A stretch of 7,801 nt of DNA from an uncultured Bacteroidota bacterium (GTDB lineage Bacteria > Bacteroidota > Bacteroidia > Flavobacteriales > Flavobacteriaceae), in assembly GCA_903837025.1 (NCBI GenBank), contig CAILTC010000154.1, positions 1 to 7,801 on the forward strand. The letters run 5' to 3'. Position numbers and translations under genes: made by a program. The notes beneath the pieces are model-generated. The model saw only the letters and a list, made by a program, of their open reading frames with translations, did no database searches and was not told where the DNA came from. Of this stretch, positions 1-7,797 are shown one piece after another; the stretch's first letter is position 1; each line of letters begins with the position of its first letter.

Positions 1-345
1 ACTATCACCATCAACAGAACCAAAGTTACCTTGACCGTCAACTAATAAATAGCGTAAACTCCATTCTTGAGCCATACGAACCATGGCATCATAAACTGAA
101 GTATCTCCGTGGGGGTGATACTTCCCTAAAACTTCACCGACAATTCTCGCCGATTTTTTATGGGCAGATTTTGAAGTTACTCCTAAATCATACATTCCGT
201 AAAGTACTCTTCGATGTACTGGTTTCAAGCCGTCTCTAACATCAGGAAGTGCTCTTGATACAATTACCGACATCGAATAATCGATGTAAGCTGATTTCAT
301 TTCATCCTCAATGTTAATAGGAATTAACTTTTCTCCTTCAGACAT
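1..345 (-). CDS. gyrA: DNA gyrase subunit A, N-terminal 115 residues (partial, runs off left edge)
   Basis: This is the start of the breakage-reunion subunit of DNA gyrase, which with GyrB introduces negative supercoils into DNA using ATP. The minus strand reads [16 protein letters not shown] and then the family signature [20 protein letters not shown] (residues 23-42), followed by HRRVLYGM. The quinolone-resistance-determining region is present at residues 76-86 ([11 protein letters not shown]). Thr82, Ser83 and Asp86 correspond to E. coli Ser83, Ala84 and Asp87. [14 protein letters not shown] ends the visible part, so the catalytic tyrosine, expected a few residues later, lies outside the window. 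The ATG at 345-343 gives an N-terminus of normal GyrA length before the signature, and the reading frame is open to base 1. There is no Shine-Dalgarno sequence; the leader is A/T-rich. The gene is divergent from clpC. ParC is the main alternative, but the [16 protein letters not shown] context and N-terminus favour GyrA. Confidence 0.95.
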   Translation of the reverse strand, partial: MSEGEKLIPINIEDEMKSAYIDYSMSVIVSRALPDVRDGLKPVHRRVLYGMYDLGVTSKSAHKKSARIVGEVLGKYHPHGDTSVYDAMVRMAQEWSLRYLLVDGQGNFGSVDGDS

Positions 346-387
346 AAGTTGTAATATTTAAAAATTTTATTTTAGTTTCAAAACGTG

Positions 388-416
388 CTAATATACATCT
401 TTTTGATTTTTTACAA
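388..416 (-). promoter_or_regulatory. Candidate gyrA promoter (Bacteroidota -33/-7 type)
   Basis: On the minus strand a TTG (416-414) is followed after 18 bases by TATATTAG (395-388). This fits the Bacteroidota primary sigma pattern TTTG, 17-23 bases, TAnnTTTG, with one mismatch in the -7 box and TTG preceded by G instead of T. Transcription would start near base 381, giving a leader of roughly 35 nt that is almost pure A/T before the gyrA ATG. Seen: the boxes and their spacing. Inferred: that they act as a promoter. In AT-rich DNA a chance match is possible. Confidence 0.45.
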
Positions 417-444
417 CCCCTTTCCCACTTCTAATTTCAATGAT

Positions 445-479
445 TTATTAACAAATTTCTGTTGTTTATTAGTTAATAA
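445..479. repeat. AT-rich inverted repeat in the gyrA-clpC spacer
   Basis: TTATTAAC (445-452) is the exact reverse complement of GTTAATAA (472-479), separated by 19 bases. A second overlapping palindrome, TTATTA-GT-TAATAA, occupies 466-479, and AACA-N6-TGTT lies at 450-463. The block sits roughly 30-60 bases upstream of the candidate gyrA -33 box. It could be a regulator site or just AT-rich coincidence; no known operator is recognised. Confidence 0.25.
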
Positions 480-515
480 TTTATGCAACATTTAACGTTT
501 TTTTCATTCTTTTTT

Positions 516-549
516 TGTCAATTAGCTGACACAAGTTCTTATTAGGAAC
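516..549. promoter_or_regulatory. Two adjacent small dyads upstream of clpC, possible operator
   Basis: TGTCA-N6-TGACA (516-531) is a perfect 5+5 inverted repeat with the same geometry as sites of CRP/FNR-family regulators, although the half-site differs from the classical TGTGA. Three bases later, GTTCTTATTAGGAAC (535-549) forms a second, imperfect palindrome whose arms start with GTTC/GAAC. Together they end a few bases before the candidate clpC -33 box at 554-557, a position where an activator could bind. Function is inferred only; no regulator is encoded in the window. Confidence 0.25.
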
Positions 550-553
550 GATT

Positions 554-585
554 TTTGTTTTTGAATTAGAAATTGATTAAATTTA
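554..585 (+). promoter_or_regulatory. Candidate clpC promoter (Bacteroidota -33/-7 type)
   Basis: TTTG (554-557) is followed after 20 bases by TAAATTTA (578-585), which matches TAnnTTTG except for the last base. Transcription would begin near 590-593, leaving a leader of about 15 nt before the ATG at 607. A second, poorer -7 candidate (TACTTTAC, 584-591) can pair with a TTG at 561-563. No CIRCE-like or CtsR-like heat-shock operator was recognised. Confidence 0.4.
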
Positions 586-606
586 CTTTACAATACACTA
601 TAAATT

Positions 607-3150
607 ATGGATGACAATTTTTCACCAAGAGTAAAAGATGTTATTACTTACAGCAAAGAAGAAGCTTTGCGACTAGGTCACGACTTCATTGGTACTGAGC
701 ACTTAATGCTTGGTATTTTAAGAGATGGAAATGGTAAGGCCATCAATATTCTGAATAAGTTATCGGTAGATTTAGACCATTTACGTAGAAAAGTAGAGGT
801 TTTGAGCCCTGCCAGCACTACTGTTGAAATGAATAACGAAAAGAAAAATCTACACCTTACGCGCCAAGCAGAACGTGCTCTAAAAACTACTTTTCTAGAA
901 GCAAAAGTATTTCATAGCACTTCTATTAGCACTGCACATTTATTATTGTGCATCTTACGAAACGAAAACGATCCAACAACCAAGCTGCTAAATAGAATGA
1001 AAATTGATTATGACACAGCTAAAGAACAATATCTAAATATGACACCAAGCGACGAAGATTTCTTAGAAAACTTGCCCAAAAACGATGCTTATAATGAGGA
1101 TCCAGGACAAGATGACAGTTTAAAAGAAGGGACATTTAACAATCCAGCAAATAAATCAAACAAAAAATCAAAAACCCCCGTTTTAGATAATTTCGGGAGA
1201 GATTTAACGGAAATGGCTGAAGACGGAAAACTAGATCCAGTTGTGGGACGCGAAAAAGAAATAGAACGTGTTTCTCAAATTTTAAGCCGTCGAAAAAAGA
1301 ACAACCCACTACTTATAGGGGAACCCGGAGTTGGAAAATCAGCCATTGCCGAAGGTTTGGCCTTGCGAATTATTCAAAAGAAAGTATCTCGAATTTTATT
1401 CAATAAACGTGTGGTTACCCTTGATTTAGCAAGTCTTGTTGCGGGTACAAAATACCGCGGACAGTTCGAAGAGCGCATGAAAGCAGTGATGAATGAATTG
1501 GAAAAAAACGACGATATTATTCTTTTTATTGACGAGATTCATACCATTGTAGGCGCTGGTGGAGCAACCGGTTCGCTAGATGCCTCTAATATGTTTAAAC
1601 CCGCTTTGGCAAGAGGAGAAATTCAATGTATTGGAGCAACAACGCTAGACGAATACAGGCAATATATTGAGAAAGATGGTGCTCTTGAAAGACGTTTTCA
1701 AAAAGTAATTATCGAACCTACTTCAGTAGAAGAAACCATTACCATCTTGAATAATATCAAAGATAAATATGAAGATCACCACAATGTAACCTATACTCCA
1801 GAAGCAATTGAAGCTTGTGCAAAATTGACTGACAGGTATATGTCAGAGCGTTTCTTGCCGGACAAAGCCATCGATGCTTTGGACGAAGCAGGTTCTCGTG
1901 TTCACATTATTAATATTGATGTTCCAAAACAAATTTTAGAACTAGAAAAACAATTAGAAGATGTTCGCGAATTGAAAAATGCCGTTGTCAAAAAACAAAA
2001 ATATGAGGAAGCAGCAAAACTTCGCGATGATGAAAAACGTATCGAAAAAGATTTGGCTGTAGCCCAAGAACAATGGGAAGAAGATTCAAAAAACAACCGA
2101 ATTCAAGTTACCGAAGACAACGTTGCCGATGTGGTTTCTATGATGACTGGAATTCCTGTAAATCGTATTGCTCAAACTGAAAGTAACAAATTAGCTAAAT
2201 TAGGTGAACTTATTGAAGGTAAAGTGATTGGTCAGAATGAAGCCGTTCGAAAAATAGCTAAAGCCATTCAGAGAAATCGTGCCGGATTAAAAGATCCTAA
2301 TCGACCAATTGGTTCTTTTATTTTCTTAGGTCAAACCGGTGTTGGAAAAACCCAATTGGCCAAAGTTTTAGCCAAAGAGTTATTCGATTCTGAAGATGCT
2401 TTGATACGAATTGACATGAGCGAATACATGGAAAAATTTGCTATTTCTAGATTAGTTGGAGCGCCTCCGGGATATGTTGGTTATGAAGAAGGCGGGCAAT
2501 TAACTGAAAAAATACGTCGTAAACCGTATTCAGTATTGCTTCTTGACGAAATAGAAAAAGCGCATCCTGATGTTTTTAACATGTTACTTCAAGTATTAGA
2601 TGATGGCTTCCTAACGGATAGTTTGGGACGAAAAATCGATTTCAAGAATACGATTATTATTATGACATCAAATGTGGGTGCCAGACAACTGAAAGATTTT
2701 GGACAAGGTGTTGGTTTTGGAACAGCTGCCAAAATTGCCCAAGCGGATGACAATTCGAAAAGCATTATCGAAAGTGCTTTGAAGAAAACTTTCGCACCTG
2801 AATTCTTAAATAGAATTGATGATGTAATTGTGTTCAACACCTTAGAAAAACACGATATCGATTTGATTATCGAAATAGAATTAAAAAAATTATACGATCG
2901 AATCAAAGAGTTGGGTTACCAATTAACGCTTTCCGATAAAGCAAAAGCATTTATCGCAGAGAAAGGTTTCGACAGACAATTTGGCGCAAGACCGCTAAAA
3001 AGAGCCATTCAAAAATACGTTGAAGATGCACTTGCTGAAGAAATTATAACTTCGAAAATATCTTCAGGAGATGAAATTTTTATGGATTTAGACGATACTT
3101 CGCAAGAACTTATTGTAAATGTTCACAAAGCAGAAGAACCTACTAATTAG
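607..3150 (+). CDS. clpC: ClpC-type AAA+ unfoldase, ATPase subunit of the Clp protease
   Basis: A complete 847-residue Hsp100 protein that unfolds substrates with ATP and feeds them to the ClpP peptidase in the cytoplasm. Residues 1-145 hold two Clp-N repeats, followed by a polar linker (about 146-190). ATPase domain 1 has Walker A GEPGVGKS (238-245), Walker B ILFIDE (305-310), pore tyrosine Tyr283 in KYRG and arginine fingers 362-363. A short coiled middle domain with a UVR-like stretch (about 463-483) marks ClpC rather than ClpB. ATPase domain 2 has Walker A GQTGVGKT (575-582), Walker B VLLLDE (643-648), pore loop GYVGY (622-626) and sensor-2 GAR (793-795). VGF at 702-704 matches the ClpP-docking loop, which ClpB lacks. 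The start fits because the family N-terminus (FSPRVKDVI) begins at residue 5; no Shine-Dalgarno is present. The second Clp-N repeat has Ala110 where B. subtilis ClpC has a phosphoarginine-binding Glu. The gene appears monocistronic, ending in its own terminator. Confidence 0.96.
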   Translation: MDDNFSPRVKDVITYSKEEALRLGHDFIGTEHLMLGILRDGNGKAINILNKLSVDLDHLRRKVEVLSPASTTVEMNNEKKNLHLTRQAERALKTTFLEAKVFHSTSISTAHLLLCILRNENDPTTKLLNRMKIDYDTAKEQYLNMTPSDEDFLENLPKNDAYNEDPGQDDSLKEGTFNNPANKSNKKSKTPVLDNFGRDLTEMAEDGKLDPVVGREKEIERVSQILSRRKKNNPLLIGEPGVGKSAIAEGLALRIIQKKVSRILFNKRVVTLDLASLVAGTKYRGQFEERMKAVMNELEKNDDIILFIDEIHTIVGAGGATGSLDASNMFKPALARGEIQCIGATTLDEYRQYIEKDGALERRFQKVIIEPTSVEETITILNNIKDKYEDHHNVTYTPEAIEACAKLTDRYMSERFLPDKAIDALDEAGSRVHIINIDVPKQILELEKQLEDVRELKNAVVKKQKYEEAAKLRDDEKRIEKDLAVAQEQWEEDSKNNRIQVTEDNVADVVSMMTGIPVNRIAQTESNKLAKLGELIEGKVIGQNEAVRKIAKAIQRNRAGLKDPNRPIGSFIFLGQTGVGKTQLAKVLAKELFDSEDALIRIDMSEYMEKFAISRLVGAPPGYVGYEEGGQLTEKIRRKPYSVLLLDEIEKAHPDVFNMLLQVLDDGFLTDSLGRKIDFKNTIIIMTSNVGARQLKDFGQGVGFGTAAKIAQADDNSKSIIESALKKTFAPEFLNRIDDVIVFNTLEKHDIDLIIEIELKKLYDRIKELGYQLTLSDKAKAFIAEKGFDRQFGARPLKRAIQKYVEDALAEEIITSKISSGDEIFMDLDDTSQELIVNVHKAEEPTN

Positions 3151-3163
3151 TAGGTTTTTTTTT
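3137..3163 (+). terminator. Intrinsic terminator overlapping the clpC stop codon
   Basis: AACCTACT (3137-3144), loop AATT, and AGTAGGTT (3149-3156) form a perfect 20-base palindrome, with nine consecutive T residues at 3155-3163. This is a classic hairpin plus U-tract. The left arm lies within the last codons of clpC (Glu-Pro-Thr-Asn) and the TAG stop (3148-3150) lies at the loop/right-arm boundary, so a ribosome terminating here would cover the hairpin. The stem contains only three G:C pairs and gains weak A:U pairs from upstream bases. Confidence 0.8.
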
Positions 3164-3260
3164 GTTTACTTTGGCCAAATATTTAACCATAATTTAATAT
3201 TAATAATTCTTATTTTCAATATACATTTACACCAGATTTAATACTTGACAAACTCCTTTT

Positions 3261-4631
3261 ATGTTACAAAATAAAATTATCCTAGGTTGCGAAGAATGGT
3301 GTTCTTTTCCCGAATTAGGAATCCCTACTATCAAAGCGCGTGTCGATTCTGGTGCCAAAACTTCGGCTTTGCACGCCATAAACATTGCGCCATTTATAAA
3401 GGACGAACAAAATTGGGTGAGATTTGATATCAATCCAATTCAAAATAACGTTAAAACAATCATTCATTGTGAGGCACCTTTGGTCGACAAAAGAGTCGTG
3501 AAAAGTTCGAGTGGTTTTAGAGAACATCGCTATGTGATTCAAACTTCATTGGATATTGGCAACTCAAAATGGCTTATCGAAATGACTTTGACCAATCGAG
3601 ATTCTATGGGTTTTCGAATGCTTTTGGGTCGCGAAGCCATGAGCGGGAGAGTTCTTGTAGATCCTGAACAAAAATATCTTTTGGGGCAACCCACTGCTGA
3701 TAATTTAAAAGAAGTTTACAAAAATTCGGAAAAAGCGAGTTCGGGTTTACGCATTGGTCTTTTGGCCAGTAATCCAGAATTGTACAGTAACAAACGAATT
3801 ATGGAAGCCGGCGAAATGCGGGGACACGAAATGCATTTTTTGAACATCAAGGAATGCTATATGAAACTGGATGCAAAAAATCCCGAAATTCATTATCGTG
3901 GCGGAATAATATTGAATAAATTTGACGCCATTATTCCAAGAATCCGTCCCAGCATTACCTTTTATGGTTGCGCTTTGACCCGACAATTTGAGGCTTTAAA
4001 TGTGTATTGTTTAAATTCTTCGACAGCAATTACCCAATCTCGTGATAAATTATTCTCTTTGCAATTGCTTTTGCAAAGCGGAATTGATATTCCAACAACT
4101 GGTTTTGCCAATTCCCCTTTAGATACCAATGATTTGATAAAAATGGTTGGCGGATCCCCGTTAATCGTAAAATTACTCGAAGGAACGCAAGGAAAAGGAG
4201 TTGTTTTAGCCGAAACGAAGAAAGCTGCCGAAAGCGTTATCAATGCTTTCAAAAGTTTGAATGCTAATATTTTGGTACAAGAATTCATCAAAGAAGCAGA
4301 CGGAAAAGATTTACGTCTTTTTGTGGTTGACGGAAAAGTGGTTGCCACTATTCAGCGAGAAGCAATGGCGGGCGAATTCCGAGCCAACATTCACCTTGGC
4401 GGAACTGCATCAATTATAAAACCCACTTCCGATGAGAAAAAAATTGCCATTCGTGCTGCTAAAGCCATGGATTTGAAAGTGGCTGGCGTTGATATTATTC
4501 GTTCCTCAAAAGGACCGTTATTACTCGAAGTAAATTCTTCTCCCGGACTTGAAGGTATTGAAGGTGCTACAAATAAAGATATTGCAGGCGAAATGATTAT
4601 TGCCATCGAGAAAAATTTTAAATTAAAATAA
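3261..4631 (+). CDS. rimK: RimB-like protease domain fused to RimK-type glutamate ligase (ATP-grasp)
   Basis: A 456-residue two-domain protein. Residues 1-145 match the retropepsin-like 'ATP-dependent zinc protease' family (PF05618, which includes RimB): [12 protein letters not shown] at 28-39 carries the candidate catalytic Asp29, and LLGREAM lies at 121-127. Residues 163-456 are a full-length RimK: LYSNKRI (174-180), the central [13 protein letters not shown] (232-244), nucleotide-loop [12 protein letters not shown] (304-315) and the metal ligands Asp411, Glu423 and Asn425 (in [10 protein letters not shown]), corresponding to E. coli RimK Asp248, Glu260 and Asn262. E. coli RimK, about 300 residues long, adds glutamates to the C-terminus of ribosomal protein S6. 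In Pseudomonas RimB is a separate protein reported to trim such tails. Joining both activities here suggests one protein that makes and edits the modification; the substrate is inferred. The start is supported because the protease domain begins within a few residues of it. No convincing promoter was found in the 110-bp upstream spacer. The DUF421 gene follows by 41 bp. Confidence 0.9.
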   Translation: MLQNKIILGCEEWCSFPELGIPTIKARVDSGAKTSALHAINIAPFIKDEQNWVRFDINPIQNNVKTIIHCEAPLVDKRVVKSSSGFREHRYVIQTSLDIGNSKWLIEMTLTNRDSMGFRMLLGREAMSGRVLVDPEQKYLLGQPTADNLKEVYKNSEKASSGLRIGLLASNPELYSNKRIMEAGEMRGHEMHFLNIKECYMKLDAKNPEIHYRGGIILNKFDAIIPRIRPSITFYGCALTRQFEALNVYCLNSSTAITQSRDKLFSLQLLLQSGIDIPTTGFANSPLDTNDLIKMVGGSPLIVKLLEGTQGKGVVLAETKKAAESVINAFKSLNANILVQEFIKEADGKDLRLFVVDGKVVATIQREAMAGEFRANIHLGGTASIIKPTSDEKKIAIRAAKAMDLKVAGVDIIRSSKGPLLLEVNSSPGLEGIEGATNKDIAGEMIIAIEKNFKLK

Positions 4632-4672
4632 CACATTTACGATCTTTAAATTCTAAACATTAAACACAACAA

Positions 4673-5182
4673 ATGAATCCCTATTTAGACATCATATTCC
4701 GAAGCGCTTCTGTTTATTTTTTCATGCTGATTGCTTTGCGAGTATTCGGCAAAAAAGAATTATCTCAGTTAAATACTTCCGATGTAATTTTAATTTTGTT
4801 AATAAGTAACGCCGTTCAAAACGCAATGGTAGGAAATGACACTAGTCTTTTAGGTGGTATATCGGCAGCGGTTGTACTTTTTATCATTAATTATGGCTTA
4901 AAAAAGTTGATGTATAAGTCAAAACGATTTAATGATTTCATGCAAGAAAAGCCCGAAATTTTAATTCATGACGGCAATTTAGATTTCGAAAAGTTAAGTA
5001 AATTAAGCATCACTTCGGGAGAATTGCAAGAAGCAATGCGCGAACATGGAGTCGAACATTTTAAAGATGTAAAATTGGCAATGCTAGAAATTGATGGGAA
5101 TATCAGCATTATCACTGGTAATAAAGAACTTCGCCAAACGCATTATAAAAGACTTAAAAGAACAAAAAAAGCAATCGGATAA
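4673..5182 (+). CDS. DUF421 (YetF/YcaP-like) membrane protein
   Basis: A 169-residue protein of the DUF421 family (PF04239), whose biochemical role is not established. Three hydrophobic segments (about 8-24, 36-53 and 59-79) should anchor it in the inner membrane. The family hallmarks are present: RVFGKKELSQLNTSD (23-37) between the first two helices, then ISNAVQNAMVGNDTSLLGG (44-62). The remaining 90 residues form a soluble, probably cytoplasmic domain beginning PEILIHDGNLDFEKL and containing SGELQEAMREHGV (115-127), followed by the conserved AMLEIDGNISII (136-147). The length is normal for short family members, so the gene looks intact. The tail is strongly basic (KRLKRTKKAIG). It starts 41 bp after the rimK fusion on the same strand with no terminator between them, so co-transcription is plausible. 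Function is unknown and should not be inferred from the family name. Confidence 0.88.
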   Translation: MNPYLDIIFRSASVYFFMLIALRVFGKKELSQLNTSDVILILLISNAVQNAMVGNDTSLLGGISAAVVLFIINYGLKKLMYKSKRFNDFMQEKPEILIHDGNLDFEKLSKLSITSGELQEAMREHGVEHFKDVKLAMLEIDGNISIITGNKELRQTHYKRLKRTKKAIG

Positions 5183-5212
5183 TTTTTTTATTTAACCATA
5201 AATTTATTTTTA

Positions 5213-5276
5213 CATATAAGGCATTTAAGTTTTAGCTTCATTTATTTTTCTTAAATGACCTTAAATGCCTTATATG
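5213..5276. repeat. 17-bp perfect inverted repeat between convergent genes
   Basis: CATATAAGGCATTTAAG (5213-5229) is exactly repeated in inverse orientation at 5260-5276, with a 30-base loop. The loop contains a further partial copy: CTTAAATGA (5250-5258) sits immediately before the right arm's CTTAAATGC, making a short tandem repeat, and can pair with the left arm in an alternative 8-bp stem. AACCATA (5194-5200) and TATGGTT (5273-5279) form a third complementary pair. The element lies 30 bp after the DUF421 gene stop and 10 bp after the copA stop. It could end transcription in both directions or protect mRNA 3' ends, but neither side has a good T-tract, so it is not a textbook terminator. 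The modular ATTTAAGG/ATATAAGG units resemble a dispersed intergenic repeat; this is an inference. Confidence 0.7.
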
Positions 5277-5286
5277 GTTTAAGTTT

Positions 5287-7797
5287 CTACATTTTAAAAT
5301 TTCGCAATCGCAACGAATTCATGATCACCGAAACCGAGCTAAAACTCATCGCAGCTGCCGCAATCATTGGTGATAATAATATCCCAAAAACAGGATACAA
5401 CATTCCCGAAGCTACTGAAATCCCTAATACATTGTAAATAAATGCAAAAAACAAATTCTGTTTGATATTTCGCATCACGGAATGACTCAAGTTTTTGGCT
5501 TTTACAATTCCTTGTAAATCGCCTTTTACTAAGGTAATTTTGGCACTTTCAATCGCCACATCGGTTCCGGTACCCATTGCGATTCCTATGTTGGCTTGCG
5601 CCAAAGCGGGAGCATCATTGATTCCGTCACCTGCCATAGCCACAATTTTCCCTTCGGCTTGCAAACGCTGTATTTCCTTGAGTTTGTCTTCGGGCAAACA
5701 ATTGGCTATAAAACCAGTCAAATGCAACGCATCAGCGACCGCTTTTGCTGTATTTTCATTATCGCCAGTAAGCATGATCACTTCAATTCCTTGACGCATC
5801 AATTCCTGAATTGCTGCTGCGCTTGTCGTTTTTATGGCATCTGAAATCGATACAAAACCAACAGCAATTTCGTCAACAGAAATATAAGAAACAGTTTTTC
5901 CTAGTTTTTGTTCGGTACTCACTTTATTTTCTAAATCATCGGAAACGCTTGCTCCTACTTGTTCCATCAATTTTTTGTTTCCCAAAGCTACTTTTTTATT
6001 GGTAACGGTTCCAATAACTCCTTTGCCAGAAATGGCTTCGAAATCTTTGACTTCGATCAAAGAAATATTTTTTGATTTGGCATAATTCACAACGGCTTCC
6101 GCCAAAGGATGTTCGCTATATTGATTCAAAGAAGCGATGCTTTGCAATAAATTTTCGGCATCATTATTCACAGAAAACAAACGTTCTACCGAAGGTTTTC
6201 CTTCCGTAATTGTTCCTGTTTTATCGGTTATCAGGACATTTACCTTGTTCATATTTTCTAAAGCTTCTGCATTTTTGATCAAAACTCCCGATTGTGCCCC
6301 TTTCCCTACTCCTACCATAACCGACATGGGCGTGGCTAATCCCAAAGCGCACGGACAAGCAATAATCAAAACTGCGATGGCATTTATAAATCCATAAACA
6401 ACGGCGGGTTCAGGACCGAATTTTGACCAAACTATAAAGGTCAATGCAGAAACAATAACCACAATGGGCACAAAATATTTGGCGATGCTATCGGCTAATT
6501 TTTGAATAGGCGCTCTCGAACGACTGGCATAATTGACCATTTGTACAATTTGCGAAAGCAAGGTTTCCGAACCTACTTTTTCGGCAACCATAACAAAGGA
6601 TTTATTGCCATTGATCGTTCCTGCAATTACGGCATCCCCAACGGATTTATCAACCGGAATAGGCTCTCCCGAAATCATTGCTTCGTCGATGGAACTTTCG
6701 CCAGACGTAATTTTGCCGTCAACAGGTATTTTTTCTCCAGGTTTCACCCGCAATAAATCTCCTTTTTTGATGTCGTGAATCGAAATTAATTTATCTACTC
6801 CATCAACGACCAAAGTAGCCTCGGTTGGAGCCAATTTTAAGAGTTCTTTTATGGCTGCATTGGTTTGTCCGTGGGCTTTGGCTTCCATTAATTGTCCTAA
6901 TAAAACCAAAGTCAATATCACCGCCGTGGCTTCAAAATAAAGTGCAACCGATCCGTGATGTTTGAATTCGGCTGGGAAATAATCTGGAAATAATAAGCCC
7001 GCAATACTAAACAAAAAGGCGATTCCGGTTCCAATTCCTATCAGCGTAAACATATTGAGATTCCAAGTGATGATGGATCTCCAAGCACGTACAAAAAACA
7101 TCCAACCCGCATAGAAAACTACTGGAAGCGTCAAGATAAATTGCACCCAATTCCATTTTTGAGCATCCATAATTTGCATCAACGGATTGTTAGGAAACAT
7201 GGCCGTCATGGAGATTACGAAAACTGGAAACGAAAATGCAATTGCAATTTTCATTTTTAGTAACAAGTCGGTATAAGCGGAGTTTTCCTCTTCATCAACT
7301 AGTTTCGTTGGAACCAAATCCATTCCACAAATAGGACAATCGCCGGGCGCATCCTGAACAATTTCGGGATGCATGGGACAAGTATAAGCGGCTTTATTGG
7401 CATTTAAATCAGGAGCTTTCACCAAATCCATTCCGCAAACCGGACAACCCACTTGGGAATCATAAACTTTTTCACCTTCGCAAAACATGGGACAATAATA
7501 TTTTCCCGAAGCACTCATGGGCAAATCAACGGCATTCATTTCGCTAGGAATTGGCGTGCTGTAAATAGATTTTACAACTGAATCCTCCGAAGCGTTTTCG
7601 CTAATAATATAATTTCCTGCGGAGTACAATGCCTTTTGGAATTTAAAAATTGGGAAGGTTTTTTCGGTTGCAATGATTGCAATTGGCGGATCTAAAGAAA
7701 CTGTGGCTTCTACTCCATCTATGGAATTCAAGGCTTTCTCGACCTTGGTACGGCAGCCGTTACAGGTCATTCCTGTGATTGTATAGGTGTGTGTCAT
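5287..7797 (-). CDS. copA: Cu(I)-translocating P-type ATPase (P1B-1) with HMA and two HMBD modules
   Basis: A complete 836-residue inner-membrane pump that uses ATP to export Cu(I) (possibly Ag(I)) from the cytoplasm. Order of parts: HMA domain with GMTCNGC (9-15); a first heavy-metal-binding module with CPMFC (102-106) and CPVCGMD (118-124); a second with CPMHPE (140-145) and CPICGMD (154-160); eight predicted membrane helices (about 183-201, 218-235, 249-270, 284-303, 443-458, 464-480 continuing into the CPC region, 781-800, 802-825). Catalytic parts are all present: actuator SGE (376-378), transport motif CPC (481-483), phosphorylated Asp525 in DKTGT, His563-Pro564, TGDN (677-680) and GDGINDAP (723-730). 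Tyr788-Asn789 and MSFSS (817-821) in the last two helices are Cu(I)-type determinants, arguing against a Zn/Cd pump. The ATG at 7797 sits just before the HMA domain. The gene is convergent with the DUF421 gene. Its promoter and any regulator lie outside the window. Confidence 0.93.
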   Translation of the reverse strand: MTHTYTITGMTCNGCRTKVEKALNSIDGVEATVSLDPPIAIIATEKTFPIFKFQKALYSAGNYIISENASEDSVVKSIYSTPIPSEMNAVDLPMSASGKYYCPMFCEGEKVYDSQVGCPVCGMDLVKAPDLNANKAAYTCPMHPEIVQDAPGDCPICGMDLVPTKLVDEEENSAYTDLLLKMKIAIAFSFPVFVISMTAMFPNNPLMQIMDAQKWNWVQFILTLPVVFYAGWMFFVRAWRSIITWNLNMFTLIGIGTGIAFLFSIAGLLFPDYFPAEFKHHGSVALYFEATAVILTLVLLGQLMEAKAHGQTNAAIKELLKLAPTEATLVVDGVDKLISIHDIKKGDLLRVKPGEKIPVDGKITSGESSIDEAMISGEPIPVDKSVGDAVIAGTINGNKSFVMVAEKVGSETLLSQIVQMVNYASRSRAPIQKLADSIAKYFVPIVVIVSALTFIVWSKFGPEPAVVYGFINAIAVLIIACPCALGLATPMSVMVGVGKGAQSGVLIKNAEALENMNKVNVLITDKTGTITEGKPSVERLFSVNNDAENLLQSIASLNQYSEHPLAEAVVNYAKSKNISLIEVKDFEAISGKGVIGTVTNKKVALGNKKLMEQVGASVSDDLENKVSTEQKLGKTVSYISVDEIAVGFVSISDAIKTTSAAAIQELMRQGIEVIMLTGDNENTAKAVADALHLTGFIANCLPEDKLKEIQRLQAEGKIVAMAGDGINDAPALAQANIGIAMGTGTDVAIESAKITLVKGDLQGIVKAKNLSHSVMRNIKQNLFFAFIYNVLGISVASGMLYPVFGILLSPMIAAAAMSFSSVSVIMNSLRLRNFKM

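Noticed and set aside
3170..3179. Perfect palindrome TTTGGCCAAA in the clpC-rimK spacer
   Set aside because: It is only 10 bases long, not paired with another site, and matches no operator I can name; not enough to call a regulatory site.
3222..3254. Possible rimK promoter boxes (TACATTTA at 3222-3229; TTGACA near 3246)
   Set aside because: The first lacks a TTTG at the right distance upstream, and the second is too close to the ATG and is an E. coli-style box unlikely to be used in Bacteroidota.
1902..4636. Minus-strand open frames of 64-128 codons opposite clpC and rimK
   Set aside because: They are Ser/Phe/Ile-rich shadow translations of conserved genes, with no motifs or plausible leaders.
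3181..5201. The 12-base string ATTTAACCATAA occurs at 3181-3192 and again at 5190-5201
   Set aside because: Short exact repeats of A/T-rich sequence are expected by chance in spacers of this composition; there is no extended similarity around them.
5255..5437. 60-codon plus-strand open frame after the convergent repeat
   Set aside because: It starts inside the inverted repeat and overlaps the conserved 3' end of copA in antisense; no family resemblance was seen.
5495..6778. Several open frames of 64-99 codons on the plus strand inside the copA region
   Set aside because: They lie antisense to a strongly conserved gene, encode no recognisable protein and are explained by codon bias of copA on the other strand.
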